Positions 1-10,488 of a stretch of DNA of 33,094 nucleotides are shown piece by piece. The stretch comes from Burkholderiaceae bacterium (GTDB taxonomy: Bacteria > Pseudomonadota > Gammaproteobacteria > Burkholderiales > Burkholderiaceae), in the NCBI GenBank assembly GCA_947457875.1, contig CANGWV010000006.1, positions 1-33,094 of the forward strand. Direction: 5' to 3'. Position 1 is the first letter of the stretch. The number at the start of each line of letters is the position of its first letter. Under the pieces are notes generated by a model. The model searched no databases. It saw only the letters and a list, made by a program, of their open reading frames with translations, and was not told where the DNA came from. Both the position numbers and the translations under genes were made by a program.

Positions 1-669
1 GATGAAGACAAGCGCCGCATTAGCCTTGGCATTAAGCAGTGCAAAGCTAATCCATGGGAAGAGTTCTCACGTGGACAACAGAAGGGCGATAAGCTCACCG
101 GCGCAATCAAGTCGATTACTGACTTTGGTGTTTTCATTGGCTTGCCTGGCGGCATTGATGGCCTGGTTCACCTCTCTGACCTCTCCTGGAATGAGCCAGG
201 TGAAGAAGCCGTTAAGAAATACAAGAAGGGCGATGAAATCGAAGCCACCGTATTGGCCATTGATGTCGAGAAAGAGCGCATCTCGCTTGGTATCAAGCAA
301 TTGTCTGGTGACCCATTCAACAACTACACCTCCACTAGTGACAAGGGTAGCCTTGTCACTGGCACAGTGAAGAGTGTGGATGCGAAGGGTGCAACCATTC
401 ATTTGGCTGACGAGGTAGAGGCATACCTGCGCGCTTCTGAAATCTCAACCGATCGCGTTGAAGATGCACGCAATGTCTTGAAAGAAGGCGATACCGTGAC
501 AGCGATGATCATTAATATTGATCGCAAGTCACGCAATATCAACCTCTCGATCAAAGCCAAAGACAGTGCTGATCAACATGACGCAATGAGCAAGCTCCAA
601 GGTGATGCGCAGTCTGGCACTACCAACTTGGGCGCTTTACTCAAAGCGAAGATGGATAATCAGGGCTAA
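1..669 (+). CDS. rpsA: 30S ribosomal protein S1, C-terminal part (truncated by window start)
   Basis: Frame 1 is open from base 1 ([63 protein letters not shown]...) with repeated S1 domains; stop at 667-669. The 142..669 ORF is only its internal-Met part. Confidence 0.97.
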   Translation, partial: DEDKRRISLGIKQCKANPWEEFSRGQQKGDKLTGAIKSITDFGVFIGLPGGIDGLVHLSDLSWNEPGEEAVKKYKKGDEIEATVLAIDVEKERISLGIKQLSGDPFNNYTSTSDKGSLVTGTVKSVDAKGATIHLADEVEAYLRASEISTDRVEDARNVLKEGDTVTAMIINIDRKSRNINLSIKAKDSADQHDAMSKLQGDAQSGTTNLGALLKAKMDNQG

Positions 670-677
670 ATCAATAT

Positions 678-708
678 CGCCACTCCTTGCAAGAGGAGTG
701 GCGTTTTT
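678..708 (+). terminator. Rho-independent terminator after rpsA
   Basis: Perfect 10-bp stem CGCCACTCCT(678-687)/AGGAGTGGCG(694-703), loop TGCAAG, followed by TTTTT. Confidence 0.85.
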
Positions 709-719
709 ACTGATAGACC

Positions 720-1073
720 ATGACAGAACACGATCAACAAGCGATTACACGCTCTGAGTTGGTAGAGAGCTTAGCGGAGCAGTTTCCGCAACTATTACCA
801 CGGGATGTTGAGTTGGCAGTTAAAACACTGTTAGATACCATGACGCAAGCACTTGCTGAAGGTAAGCGCATTGAGTTGCGCGGTGTTGGTAGTTTTGTAT
901 TGCATCACCGACCAGCCCGAACTGGCCGCAACCCGAAATCGGGTGAAAAGGTCATGATTCCAGAAAAACGTGTACCGCATTTCAAGCCAGGTAAAGAATT
1001 GCGCGAGCGGGTTGACTATAAACCCCTCAATCAAGCGCACAACCAGACTCAGTCTGGCAAGAAGGAAGGCTAA
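720..1073 (+). CDS. ihfB: Integration host factor subunit beta
   Basis: HU/IHF family protein [32 protein letters not shown]...[48 protein letters not shown], directly downstream of rpsA. Confidence 0.95.
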   Translation: MTEHDQQAITRSELVESLAEQFPQLLPRDVELAVKTLLDTMTQALAEGKRIELRGVGSFVLHHRPARTGRNPKSGEKVMIPEKRVPHFKPGKELRERVDYKPLNQAHNQTQSGKKEG

Positions 1074-1118
1074 TTTGCCTCGCTTGCGAGCAAATGCCGG
1101 TGGGTCATTACCGACCTT

Positions 1119-1134
1119 AGTTTGATATCAAACT
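1119..1134. repeat. 16-bp perfect palindrome AGTTTGATATCAAACT in the ihfB-lapB gap
   Basis: AGTTTGAT/ATCAAACT read directly; a second palindrome TTACGTAA lies at 1138-1145. Confidence 0.8.
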
Positions 1135-1154
1135 GCCTTACGTAAACGAACCCC

Positions 1155-2366
1155 ATGATTCAAATTGAAACCGCGTGGCTACTGCTGCTCCCAGTTCTAT
1201 TTGGGCTCGGATGGCTTGCCTCGCGTTGGGATCTGCGCCTTGAGAGCCGAATGGACGAGCGCGAGCGCATGCTGCAGCAGCGCTCTACTTTTAAGGGGCT
1301 TAGTCTTTTATTAAACGAGCAGCCAGATCAAGCGATTGAAGCGCTGGTTAAGGTCGCCCAGCTCGACCCTGAAACAGTAGACCTTCACTTTTCATTGGGA
1401 AATTTGTTTCGTCGCCGTGGCGAGACCGAGCGTGCGATCCGCATTCATCAGCATTTGGCCAGCCGTGCTGACCTGAAGCCCCGCGACCGCGACCATGCTG
1501 CCTATGAATTAGGCCGTGATTTTTTGCGTGCAGGCTTACTCGACCGTGCAGAAACGTCCCTAAACCAAGTAGGCGAAGGTAAATACAGCGTTCCAGCCAA
1601 AGAGAGTCTCTTGGAAATGTACCAAGTCGAGCGCGATTGGAAAAAAGCGATTGTGGCAGCCACCGAGCTGGAGGCTTTGCAGGGCAAGGATCACCAAACG
1701 GAGATCGCCCAGTTTTATTGTGAATTAGCGCAAGAGGCGTTGCGGCGCAAAGATATGAAGGATTCTGAGCTGTCGATTGATCGGGCCTTACAGGCGGTCC
1801 CCGCGCAGGCTAGAGCATTAATTTTGCAAGGCGATTATTTGGTTGCGATGGATCGTCCAGGACAAGCAATCGAGGTGTGGAGCCAGGTGGCAGAAAAACA
1901 CCCTGCCTACATGCACTTGGTTGCCGACCGCTGGATGGCGGCTCATGTCGCGGTCGATAAAGCCAATACCGGGCTAGACCACCTGATTGCCCTATTAACT
2001 ACGCAATCGGCCGGTGAGCTTTTGGATATTGTCCATAAGCACTTGATGTTAATTCGTGGGCCTGCAGCCGCTGAGGTGATGTTGGTTGGGGTGATGCAAC
2101 ATAGCCCTAGCTTGACAGCGCTTTCGAAGTTGGCAGAAACGCGTTTGGCTTTGGCGGAGATCAATGGCAGTCCTGAGCGTATTGCTGACCTACAGGCGAC
2201 CTTAGGCCTTTTAAAGCAGCGTACTACTGCTTTAGCACGGTATACCTGCGGTAACTGCGGTTTTAGAGCAAGGCGTTTTTATTGGCAATGTCCGGGTTGT
2301 AATCATTGGGAGGCATACTCCCCAAGACGCAGTGAAGGGGTCGCGGCAAGCGGCCCGTCCATGTAA
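1155..2366 (+). CDS. lapB: Lipopolysaccharide assembly protein LapB (YciM), TPR protein with C-terminal rubredoxin-like zinc domain
   Basis: N-terminal TM helix, TPR repeats, C-terminal CGNCGFRARRFYWQCPGCNHW zinc ribbon. Confidence 0.93.
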   Translation: MIQIETAWLLLLPVLFGLGWLASRWDLRLESRMDERERMLQQRSTFKGLSLLLNEQPDQAIEALVKVAQLDPETVDLHFSLGNLFRRRGETERAIRIHQHLASRADLKPRDRDHAAYELGRDFLRAGLLDRAETSLNQVGEGKYSVPAKESLLEMYQVERDWKKAIVAATELEALQGKDHQTEIAQFYCELAQEALRRKDMKDSELSIDRALQAVPAQARALILQGDYLVAMDRPGQAIEVWSQVAEKHPAYMHLVADRWMAAHVAVDKANTGLDHLIALLTTQSAGELLDIVHKHLMLIRGPAAAEVMLVGVMQHSPSLTALSKLAETRLALAEINGSPERIADLQATLGLLKQRTTALARYTCGNCGFRARRFYWQCPGCNHWEAYSPRRSEGVAASGPSM

Positions 2367-2394
2367 GTTATTTTTTAAGAACGGTTGATACCCC

Positions 2395-3759
2395 ATGAAA
2401 GTCACCATCATTGGCAGCGGCTACGTCGGTTTAGTCACTGGCGCCTGTTTAGCGGAGCAAGGCAACAATGTATTTTGCTTGGATTTAGACCCCAAGAAAA
2501 TTGCTATTCTGAATTCCGGTGGCGTACCCATTTATGAGCCTGGCCTCAAAGAGATGATTGAGCGTAACCGCGCCGCAGGGCGTTTGCAGTTCTCTACCGA
2601 TATTGCAGCGTCGGTAGCGCATGGCGACATTCAATTTATTGCCGTGGGCACGCCGCCCGATGAGGATGGATCGGCTGACTTGCAGTATGTTGTTGCAGCA
2701 GCTCGCAATATTGGACGTCACATGAGCACGCCGAAGGTGGTGGTGGATAAATCAACGGTACCCGTAGGCACCGCAGAAAAAGTGATGGCGGCCATTACGG
2801 AAGAATTGGCTAAGCGTGGCCTCGCAGCCGAGCTTTGCTCTGTAGTATCGAACCCGGAGTTTTTGAAAGAGGGCGCCGCCGTGGAAGATTTCATGCGGCC
2901 TGACCGCATTGTGATTGGCACCGACAGTAATCCCCCCGGATTGCGTGCAAGAGAGCAGATGCGCAAGCTGTACGCGCCGTTTAATCGCCACCATGAGCGC
3001 ACCTATTACATGGACGTCAAGAGTGCAGAGCTCACAAAATATGCCGCAAACGCGATGTTAGCCACCCGCATTTCATTTATGAATGAATTGGCGAATCTTG
3101 CGGATGTGGTCGGCGCCGATATTGAAGCGGTGAGGCAAGGCATTGGTTCTGATTCTCGAATCGGTTATGGCTTTTTGTATTCAGGAACGGGCTATGGCGG
3201 ATCATGCTTTCCGAAGGATGTATCGGCACTGAGTAAAACGGCGCTCGAGCACGGGCGCGACTTAAAAATACTGCAAGCAGTCGAGGCGGTAAATGAGGCG
3301 CAGAAAACCATCCTGGTTGAAAAGATGGAGAGGCGCTTTGGTACAGATCTATCTAAAATGAAGTTTGCCATTTGGGGTTTAGCGTTTAAGCCCAATACTG
3401 ACGATATGCGTGAAGCCCCGAGCCGTGTGATTATTAGTGAGCTAGTCAAGCGTGGCGCTACTGTAGTGGCCTACGATCCTGTATCCATGCCAGAGGCATC
3501 CCATTGTTTCGATGTGGATTTTGCAAATAATCCGGAGGGGCGCAAGCGGGTCTCTATGGTCGATCAGCCGATGGATGCTTTAGATGGCTGTGATGCTATG
3601 GTCATCGTGACTGAGTGGAAGGCCTTCCGCAGCCCTGATTTTGATTTACTCAAGCAAAAACTCAAATCCCCCATCATTTTTGATGGCCGAAACCTCTATG
3701 AGCCCCAAGCTATGCAAGAATTGGGTTTTGAATACCAAGGCATTGGCCGTCACAACTGA
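2395..3759 (+). CDS. ugd: UDP-glucose 6-dehydrogenase
   Basis: [32 protein letters not shown] Rossmann start, [14 protein letters not shown]-type active site ([14 protein letters not shown]), [20 protein letters not shown]. Confidence 0.95.
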   Translation: MKVTIIGSGYVGLVTGACLAEQGNNVFCLDLDPKKIAILNSGGVPIYEPGLKEMIERNRAAGRLQFSTDIAASVAHGDIQFIAVGTPPDEDGSADLQYVVAAARNIGRHMSTPKVVVDKSTVPVGTAEKVMAAITEELAKRGLAAELCSVVSNPEFLKEGAAVEDFMRPDRIVIGTDSNPPGLRAREQMRKLYAPFNRHHERTYYMDVKSAELTKYAANAMLATRISFMNELANLADVVGADIEAVRQGIGSDSRIGYGFLYSGTGYGGSCFPKDVSALSKTALEHGRDLKILQAVEAVNEAQKTILVEKMERRFGTDLSKMKFAIWGLAFKPNTDDMREAPSRVIISELVKRGATVVAYDPVSMPEASHCFDVDFANNPEGRKRVSMVDQPMDALDGCDAMVIVTEWKAFRSPDFDLLKQKLKSPIIFDGRNLYEPQAMQELGFEYQGIGRHN

Positions 3760-3767
3760 TTACCACC

Positions 3768-4703
3768 ATGACCGTAGAAAAAGCGAACCGCGAGCAATTT
3801 GCAAAAACTAAGCTATTAGTAGTTGGTGACGTGATGCTCGATCGCTATTGGTTTGGCGATTCGGATCGAATTTCGCCAGAGGCGCCGGTTCCAGTTGTGC
3901 AAGTGTCCAAAGTCGATGAACGCTTGGGTGGCGCCGCGAACGTGGCCCGTAACGTTGCTGCGCTCGGAGCGAATACAACCATCCTCGGCGTTGTAGGCGA
4001 GGATGAGGCAGGTAATCGCATTGGTGAACTGCTCAGGCAGAGCGGTGTCAATAGCCAGTTAGAAGTGGATCCTAAAGTTCCAACCACAGTGAAGTTGCGG
4101 GTGATTGCACGCCAACAGCAATTGATCCGTTTGGATTTTGAAGAGACTCCTAGCCAAACGGCATTGGAGCAAAAGTTGGCACGGTTTGAAAAAGCCTTAG
4201 GTACCGCCGATGTGCTTGTATTGTCGGATTACGGCAAAGGAGCCTTGAGTCAGGTTGCCACCATGATTGAGACCGCGCGGGCAAAAAATAAAGTCATTTT
4301 GGTTGACCCTAAAGGCGAAGACTACGAAAAATACCGTGGCGCGACCCTGATCACTCCCAATCGCAGTGAGCTGCGTCAAGTGGTAGGCCGATGGGCTGAC
4401 GAGGCCGATCTGACGCAGCGTGCGCAAGAGCTCAGGCGTGCGCTTGGTATTCAGGCTTTGCTACTCACCCGCTCTGAAGAGGGTATGAGTATGTTCACGG
4501 ATCAGGGTGTTTCGCATGTACGCGCACAGGCGCGTGAGGTATTTGATGTGTCTGGTGCGGGTGATACCGTGATTGCAACTTTAGCGGTTGCTCTTGCAGC
4601 GCAGTGGCCGCTTGATCGGGCGATGGCGCTCGCTAACCGCGCCGGTGGCATTGTGGTCGGCAAGCTAGGTACCGCAACCGTAACTTCGGAGGAATTGCAG
4701 TGA
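3768..4703 (+). CDS. D-glycero-beta-D-manno-heptose-7-phosphate kinase (HldE domain I / HldA type, PfkB family)
   Basis: [70 protein letters not shown]; 311 aa, no cytidylyltransferase domain. Confidence 0.92.
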   Translation: MTVEKANREQFAKTKLLVVGDVMLDRYWFGDSDRISPEAPVPVVQVSKVDERLGGAANVARNVAALGANTTILGVVGEDEAGNRIGELLRQSGVNSQLEVDPKVPTTVKLRVIARQQQLIRLDFEETPSQTALEQKLARFEKALGTADVLVLSDYGKGALSQVATMIETARAKNKVILVDPKGEDYEKYRGATLITPNRSELRQVVGRWADEADLTQRAQELRRALGIQALLLTRSEEGMSMFTDQGVSHVRAQAREVFDVSGAGDTVIATLAVALAAQWPLDRAMALANRAGGIVVGKLGTATVTSEELQ

Positions 4704-5722
4704 CCATTATTGTGACGGGCGCCGCTGGATTTATCGGCGCGAATCTAGTGCAGGCCCTTAATGCTAGAGGTGAAAAAAACATCATTGCTGTGGATGATTT
4801 ACGCCCAGCGGATAAATACCGCAACCTGGCTGACCTCGACATCATTGACTACCTAGACAAGGACGAGTTCCTTGAGGCTTTCGCTAGCGGACGTCTGGGC
4901 AAAGTCAAGGCGGTTTTTCATGAAGGGGCGTGCTCCGATACCATGGAAACCGACGGCATTTTTATGATGGCGAATAACTACAGATACTCGATGGATTTAC
5001 TGGACATCTGCACCGAAGAAAGGGTGCCGTTCTTATATGCATCCTCTGCAGCTACCTACGGTGGATCCGACACCTTTGTCGAAAGCCGAGAGCATGAGAA
5101 GCCGCTGAACATCTATGGCTACTCCAAATTTTTATTTGATCAAGTAATGCGCAAGCGCTTTGCTGAGAAAGCAAATACAGCCCAGGTGGTTGGGTTTCGT
5201 TACTTCAATGTGTATGGTCCACGTGAGTCGCACAAAGGCCGGATGGCGTCGGTTGCGTTTCACCAATACCATCAGTTTAAAAACCAAGGTATGGTCAAGC
5301 TCTTTGGGGAGTATGGTGGCTATGCTGCTGGAGAACAGAGCCGTGATTTTGTGTCCGTTGAGGATGTTGTCAAAGTCAATTTGTTTTTTTATGACCACCC
5401 TGAAAAGAGCGGTATCTTTAATTTGGGTAGTGGTAATGCCCAACCATTTAATGATGTTGCCCACGCCGTCGTCAACTCCATGCGGCGCATAGCAGGCCAA
5501 GCACCAGCTAGCTTATCGGAATTGGTCAAGCAAGGCTTGATTGAATACATTCCGTTTCCGGATGCCTTGCGTGGCAAATACCAATGCTTTACACAGGCAG
5601 ACCAAACCCAACTCAGATCAGCGGGCTATGCTGCCCCATTCTTAAATGTAGAGCAGGGTGTTGGGCGTTACATCGATTGGCTTTCTGCCAATGCTGATTT
5701 TCTGAGTCAGCCCAGCGCCTAA
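4700..5722 (+). CDS. hldD: ADP-glyceromanno-heptose 6-epimerase
   Basis: [34 protein letters not shown], extended SDR; GTG start overlaps the kinase stop (GTGA). Confidence 0.95.
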   Translation: MTIIVTGAAGFIGANLVQALNARGEKNIIAVDDLRPADKYRNLADLDIIDYLDKDEFLEAFASGRLGKVKAVFHEGACSDTMETDGIFMMANNYRYSMDLLDICTEERVPFLYASSAATYGGSDTFVESREHEKPLNIYGYSKFLFDQVMRKRFAEKANTAQVVGFRYFNVYGPRESHKGRMASVAFHQYHQFKNQGMVKLFGEYGGYAAGEQSRDFVSVEDVVKVNLFFYDHPEKSGIFNLGSGNAQPFNDVAHAVVNSMRRIAGQAPASLSELVKQGLIEYIPFPDALRGKYQCFTQADQTQLRSAGYAAPFLNVEQGVGRYIDWLSANADFLSQPSA

Positions 5723-5839
5723 ATTGACACGAGTGTCATCTCGATTTACGCCACCCCTGGGCACTTACTGATTTCAATGTAGTCACACTGTCAGGAGTCT
5801 ATTAATAGTCAACCACCCTATCTTTAGACCGTTATGAGG

Positions 5840-5877
5840 AGTCCTTGCGCGCTATTCAATTAGCCCAAGGATTTTTT
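5840..5877 (+). terminator. Terminator-like hairpin between hldD and the ComEA-like gene
   Basis: AGTCCTTG(5840-5847)/CAAGGATT(5866-5873) with one G-U pair, inner GCTA/TAGC pairing, followed by a T run to 5877. Confidence 0.6.
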
Positions 5878-5897
5878 AACGATCAAAAGGGGTTGAT

Positions 5898-6362
5898 ATG
5901 ATTCAAAAATTACGTTCGTATGTGCGTCAATATGCATTTCAAGTAGCGCTGATGTCCTTGTTAGTGCCTGTAATTGGAGTCGGGATGTCGGATGTAATGG
6001 CATCACCTGTTAACGTCAATAGCGCAAGCCAGTCCGAGCTGGAGAGCATCAAAGGTTTGGGCCCCTCAAAAGCGCGTGCCATTATTTCAGAGCGAGAGGA
6101 TGGCGGCTTTTACCGCGATGCCAATGACTTACAGCAGCGGGTGCGGGGCATTGGGATGAAGTCAGTTACCAAGATGGTCGATAACGGCTTAACCATTGAG
6201 TCCCCCAGCGCGTATCGTGAAACTCGCAATGGCTCCAGAGCAAGTTCACGCGCACAAGCCGAGCCGACTTCGCGCACAAGCCGATCGCAAGGGCGCTCGC
6301 GGGAAGCGCAAGATCAGTACCCCACATCCAAGAGGGGGAAAGGACAAAAAAACTGGGAATAA
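5898..6362 (+). CDS. ComEA-like helix-hairpin-helix protein, secreted, with basic Ser/Arg-rich tail
   Basis: N-terminal hydrophobic signal, PVNVNSASQSELESIKGLGPSKARAIISEREDGGFYRDANDLQQRVRGIGMKSVTKM HhH pair; SD AAAAGGGG upstream. Confidence 0.85.
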   Translation: MIQKLRSYVRQYAFQVALMSLLVPVIGVGMSDVMASPVNVNSASQSELESIKGLGPSKARAIISEREDGGFYRDANDLQQRVRGIGMKSVTKMVDNGLTIESPSAYRETRNGSRASSRAQAEPTSRTSRSQGRSREAQDQYPTSKRGKGQKNWE

Positions 6363-6436
6363 ACGCCGCCCCAATATGAAATAGCGCGATTGCGCTTAAT
6401 TCACCGGATTGGTGGGCTTGTGGCTAAAATAGTTTG

Positions 6437-7363
6437 ATGAACTCGCCCGCCAATCCCCACTCCTCCTACATGACCATCTCCCAAACGGTTGGGAATACAC
6501 CGTTAGTGCGTTTACAGCGGATACCAGGTGCTGACATCATTGCGCGTGGCAATGTTGTTTTAGGCAAGCTTGAGGGGAATAATCCGGCGGGATCGGTCAA
6601 GGATCGGCCTGCACTATCGATGATTGTGCGCGCACAAGAGCGTGGCGAGATTCAGCCGGGCGATACGTTGATAGAAGCTACCAGTGGCAATACAGGTATT
6701 GCCTTGGCGATGGCCGCTGCCATGTTGGGTTACAAAATGGTGCTGGTGATGCCCGAAAATCAAAGTTTAGAGCGCCGCCAAAGCATGGCAGCCTATGGGG
6801 CTGAGCTCATTCTGACTGCTGCAACGGGAGGCATGGAGCTGGCGCGTGACTATGCCTTGCAATTACAAAAAGAAGGACGTGGGCGTTTACTGGATCAATT
6901 TTCAAATTTAGATAATCCCCGCGCACACCTCGAGACAACCGGCCCTGAAATTTGGCGCGATACCCATGGGCAGATTACGCATTTTGTTTCCTCAATGGGC
7001 ACCACTGGCACGATTACCGGAGTCTCTACGTATTTAAAGTCAATGAATCCGGAGATTCAGATTATTGGCGCGCAGCCATCCGAGGGGTCGCAGATTCCAG
7101 GAATTCGGAAATGGGCTCCTGAGTACTTGCCTAAAATTTACCAAGCAGACCGAGTCGACCGGATTGAGTATGTTAGTCAAGGTGAGGCTGAAGAAATGGC
7201 TCGCCGTATGGCAGCAGAAGAAGGTATTTTCTGTGGCATCTCGGCAGCCGGAGCGCTCGTCATTGCCTTGCGGATTGCGCAGGAAGTAGAGAACGCGACG
7301 ATTGTGTTTATCGTTTGTGATCGCGGTGACCGCTATCTTTCCACGGGTGTATTTCCAGCCTAG
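6437..7363 (+). CDS. cysM: Cysteine synthase B (PLP-dependent)
   Basis: ISQTVGNTPLVRLQRIPG, GKLEGNNPAGSVKDRPA, EATSGNTGIALAM; ORF track starts at a TTG (6434), the ATG is at 6437. Confidence 0.93.
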   Translation: MNSPANPHSSYMTISQTVGNTPLVRLQRIPGADIIARGNVVLGKLEGNNPAGSVKDRPALSMIVRAQERGEIQPGDTLIEATSGNTGIALAMAAAMLGYKMVLVMPENQSLERRQSMAAYGAELILTAATGGMELARDYALQLQKEGRGRLLDQFSNLDNPRAHLETTGPEIWRDTHGQITHFVSSMGTTGTITGVSTYLKSMNPEIQIIGAQPSEGSQIPGIRKWAPEYLPKIYQADRVDRIEYVSQGEAEEMARRMAAEEGIFCGISAAGALVIALRIAQEVENATIVFIVCDRGDRYLSTGVFPA

Positions 7364-8682
7364 TTGGCCTTGGGCTTTTTAGGCTTTTGCGTCTTTTTGG
7401 CAACAGCTTTCTTGGCTTTAGTGGTCGGCGTAGTAGGTGCTTTAAACGCTGCACTTTGGTTGACGTAACCTAGCGCCTCTGCAAACTCAGCGACACTCTG
7501 CGCATAAAAATAACTGCGGTTGTATTGAACAATGCTGAGAAAGTTTTCTAGGCCAACAACATAGCGAACCTCATCATTGCCTTGCGCATTGATGAATGGT
7601 AGATCGATAATGAGTGCCTTACTTTGGGGCGCTACGCCACCGGTTTGTAGATCACCAAAGCGACTATCTAAGATACCGAGTTCAATGAATTCTTGAACGG
7701 TGTGTTTGGCATCTGGCAGACCGTCTGCTAAGCGCCGAATGGCAGCTTGGTTTTGTTCTGTTTCTGTGATTGGAAAGTAGATCGGCATCCCGGGTTGCCA
7801 GCCGTGCATCCGTAAAAAGCGCGCTACGCTTGCAATCGCATCTGGGTGGCTTTGTCGTAAATTAATCACACCATCGCCATCGCCATCCTTTGCAAAATTG
7901 CGGATGCTCCCCGGCATGAATTGCGGCAGACCAATTGCGCCGGCATAGGAGCTGGTCTGGTTAAGGCAGCGGTCAAATGCATTGGCTATGTTTGAAGGGT
8001 TTTTAGTACTCCGCGGAGCATTGCAGTTGGCTTCGGCCCAACATAGCAGGATGAGTTGTTTGAGTTGATCTTGAAACAGGACTTCGCGGCTGGCACGGTT
8101 CGGTGTATCGGGATAGTTAAATGCCAGAGTGGATAAAACATCCTTGACCTTGAAGCTACCCATGTTGCGCCCATAGATGGTCTCTACGCCGATGATTGAA
8201 GCGATGACCGTTCCGGGCACGCCGGTTTCATGCTCGACCTGTTCCAGGTAGGAGCGATTTTGTTCAATAAAAGCCATCCCTGCCTTGACTCGAACGGGCT
8301 CGATAAAGCGCCCTCGATAGGCAACCCAGTTCTTTCTAAATCCAGGTGGTCCTGGCATGACCAATTTACGTACTTGGGCTAGATTTTTGCTATCCGCAAA
8401 TGCAGTCTCTAGGGTGCTGAGTGGGATACCTTCTGTTTTGCTAATTTGTGCCAGCATGGCTTGGAGGTTTTGGCTAAGCTGTCGCTCTGCCGCTTCCTCG
8501 CTCACTTGGTTTACGATAGGAGTGTCAGTAACAGTTTTGCTAGGCGGCGCTGCTTCTGTGCTCGGTGGAGCCGTGGCGCAAGCGGATAAGAGGGCAATGG
8601 CGATACTGGCGAGTAGGAGGCAAACACCCCTGTTGGTAATGTAAGAGCCAATGCGGGGAATAATTAAAATAAGGTTCACCAA
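7360..8682 (-). CDS. mltB: Lytic murein transglycosylase B (lipoprotein)
   Basis: Lipobox-like LLSACA, ASIIGVETIYGRNMGSFKVKDVLSTLAFNYP, SSYAGAIGLPQFMPGSIRNFAKDGDGDGVINL. Confidence 0.92.
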   Translation of the reverse strand: MVNLILIIPRIGSYITNRGVCLLLASIAIALLSACATAPPSTEAAPPSKTVTDTPIVNQVSEEAAERQLSQNLQAMLAQISKTEGIPLSTLETAFADSKNLAQVRKLVMPGPPGFRKNWVAYRGRFIEPVRVKAGMAFIEQNRSYLEQVEHETGVPGTVIASIIGVETIYGRNMGSFKVKDVLSTLAFNYPDTPNRASREVLFQDQLKQLILLCWAEANCNAPRSTKNPSNIANAFDRCLNQTSSYAGAIGLPQFMPGSIRNFAKDGDGDGVINLRQSHPDAIASVARFLRMHGWQPGMPIYFPITETEQNQAAIRRLADGLPDAKHTVQEFIELGILDSRFGDLQTGGVAPQSKALIIDLPFINAQGNDEVRYVVGLENFLSIVQYNRSYFYAQSVAEFAEALGYVNQSAAFKAPTTPTTKAKKAVAKKTQKPKKPKAN

Positions 8683-8734
8683 TTGATTTTATAGATAAAT
8701 TCGATGGGATGGACGATATAAAGAGGCGATAAGA

Positions 8735-9655
8735 ATGACAACAGCATATATAAGCCACAGTGATTTTTTAAGGCATGAGATGGGCAGCCATCATCCCGAG
8801 TGCCCGGAGCGCATTCAGGCAATTGAAGACCAACTCATTTTGAGCCGCGTCGATAGCTTTCTAAAGCGGATCGAGCCGCCGCTCGCCACAACCGAGCAAG
8901 TCGAGTTGGTTCATAGTGCCGATCACGTGGAGTATGTCACTGGCCACTCACCCACATCGGGCTACTTTATGCTTGATGGCGACACCATCATGAACCCTGC
9001 AACCCTGACCGTGTCATTGCGTGCTGCTGGCGCAGCGATTGCTGGTGTCGATGCGGTCATGAAGGGCGAAGTCGAAAACGCATTTTGTGCAATCCGCCCG
9101 CCTGGCCATCATGCGGAGCCAACACGCTCGATGGGTTTCTGTGTTTTTAATAACATCGCGATTGCTGCGCGCTACGCAATCAGTGCATACGGCATTGAAC
9201 GGGTGGCGATTATTGATTTTGATGTCCACCATGGCAATGGCACTGAGGCGGCATTTTATGATGACCCTAAAATTCTGATGTGCAGTTTTTTTCAGCACCC
9301 CTTCTATCCCTACAGCGGCTTAGAGCACTCTGACAATATGGTGAATATGCCGATGCCCGCCTCGACCAAAGGGGATGTGGTGCGCAAGATGATTACTGAA
9401 ACCTGGTTGCCACGCTTAAGGGCCTTTCAGCCCGAATTAATCTTGATCTCTGCCGGCTTTGATGCCCATCGCGAGGATGATTTAGGTCAAATGGGCTTGG
9501 TAGAGGATGATTATGTTTGGATGACCCAGCGCCTCAAAGAGGTGGCCAAGGAATCGGCTGGTGGCCGGATTGTCAGCTGCCTTGAGGGGGGCTATAACCT
9601 CTCTGCTTTAGGGCGTAGCGTGGTGGCCCACGTCAAAGCTTTAGCTGACCTTTAG
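8735..9655 (+). CDS. Histone deacetylase family protein (acetylpolyamine amidohydrolase/HDLP-like)
   Basis: HPECPERIQAIEDQL, AIRPPGHHAEPTRSMGFCVFNNIAIAARYA, VAIIDFDVHHGNGTEAAFYDD, LISAGFDAHREDDLGQMGL. Confidence 0.94.
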   Translation: MTTAYISHSDFLRHEMGSHHPECPERIQAIEDQLILSRVDSFLKRIEPPLATTEQVELVHSADHVEYVTGHSPTSGYFMLDGDTIMNPATLTVSLRAAGAAIAGVDAVMKGEVENAFCAIRPPGHHAEPTRSMGFCVFNNIAIAARYAISAYGIERVAIIDFDVHHGNGTEAAFYDDPKILMCSFFQHPFYPYSGLEHSDNMVNMPMPASTKGDVVRKMITETWLPRLRAFQPELILISAGFDAHREDDLGQMGLVEDDYVWMTQRLKEVAKESAGGRIVSCLEGGYNLSALGRSVVAHVKALADL

Positions 9656-9738
9656 GTGTTTACAGGCGGCCAAGCCGAATGCCCCGTGGACGAGTAAAAT
9701 CGAGTGATTGATTCCCTAAAAGAGACTAAGTTAGTGCC

Positions 9739-10488
9739 ATGAAAATTTTGGTTGCAGTGAAGCGCGTTGTTGATTACAACGTCAAAATTAGAGTCAAATC
9801 TGACCAGTCCGGTGTTGACACCGCGAATGTGAAGATGAGCATGAATCCCTTTGATGAAATTGCAGTGGAAGAGGCCATTCGCTTGAAAGAGGCTGGCGTT
9901 GCAAGCGAGATCGTGGTTTTTTCAGCAGGGAGCTCTCAATGTCAGGAGACCCTGCGAACCGCACTGGCGATTGGCGCCGATCGCGCCATTTTGGTCGAAA
10001 CCGAGGTTGATTTGCAGCCTTTAGCCGTAGCCAAGTTATTGCAGGCAGTGTGCGCCAAAGAGCAGCCCGAGCTGATCATTTTGGGCAAGCAGGCCATTGA
10101 TGACGACAGCAATCAGACCGGTCAAATGTTGGCGGCTCTGATGGATATTCCGCAAGCTACCTTCGCATCGAAAGTGGCCTTTGTAGATGGCACGCTTAAC
10201 GTGACACGCGAAGTCGACGGTGGTCTAGAAACCATTTCCATGGCTTTGCCAGCAGTGATTACCACCGATTTGCGCCTGAATGAGCCCCGCTACGTTACCC
10301 TGCCCAACATCATGAAGGCAAAGAAGAAAGTGCTGGACATCATGAAGCCAGAGGCATTGGGCGTTGATGTTACGCCCCATCTGAAAACCGTCAAAGTAGA
10401 AGAGCCGCCAAAACGGACGGCTGGCATCATCGTCGCAGACGTTGCTGCGCTTGTCGATAAATTAAAAAATGAAGCGAAGGTAATTTAA
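9739..10488 (+). CDS. etfB: Electron transfer flavoprotein subunit beta
   Basis: [51 protein letters not shown]; immediately upstream of etfA. Confidence 0.96.
   Translation: MKILVAVKRVVDYNVKIRVKSDQSGVDTANVKMSMNPFDEIAVEEAIRLKEAGVASEIVVFSAGSSQCQETLRTALAIGADRAILVETEVDLQPLAVAKLLQAVCAKEQPELIILGKQAIDDDSNQTGQMLAALMDIPQATFASKVAFVDGTLNVTREVDGGLETISMALPAVITTDLRLNEPRYVTLPNIMKAKKKVLDIMKPEALGVDVTPHLKTVKVEEPPKRTAGIIVADVAALVDKLKNEAKVI

Noticed and set aside
2485-3449. Several minus-strand ORFs antisense to ugd
   Set aside because: Shadow ORFs of a well-supported ugd coding frame.
5132-5577. ORFs 5132..5500(-), 5160..5492(+) and 5389..5577(-) inside hldD
   Set aside because: All lie within hldD, which has a full-length match to the family; no independent RBS or family resemblance.
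5724-5752. TTGACA just after hldD as a -35 for the ComEA-like gene
   Set aside because: No acceptable -10 at 16-18 nt (TACGCC); could not support a promoter.
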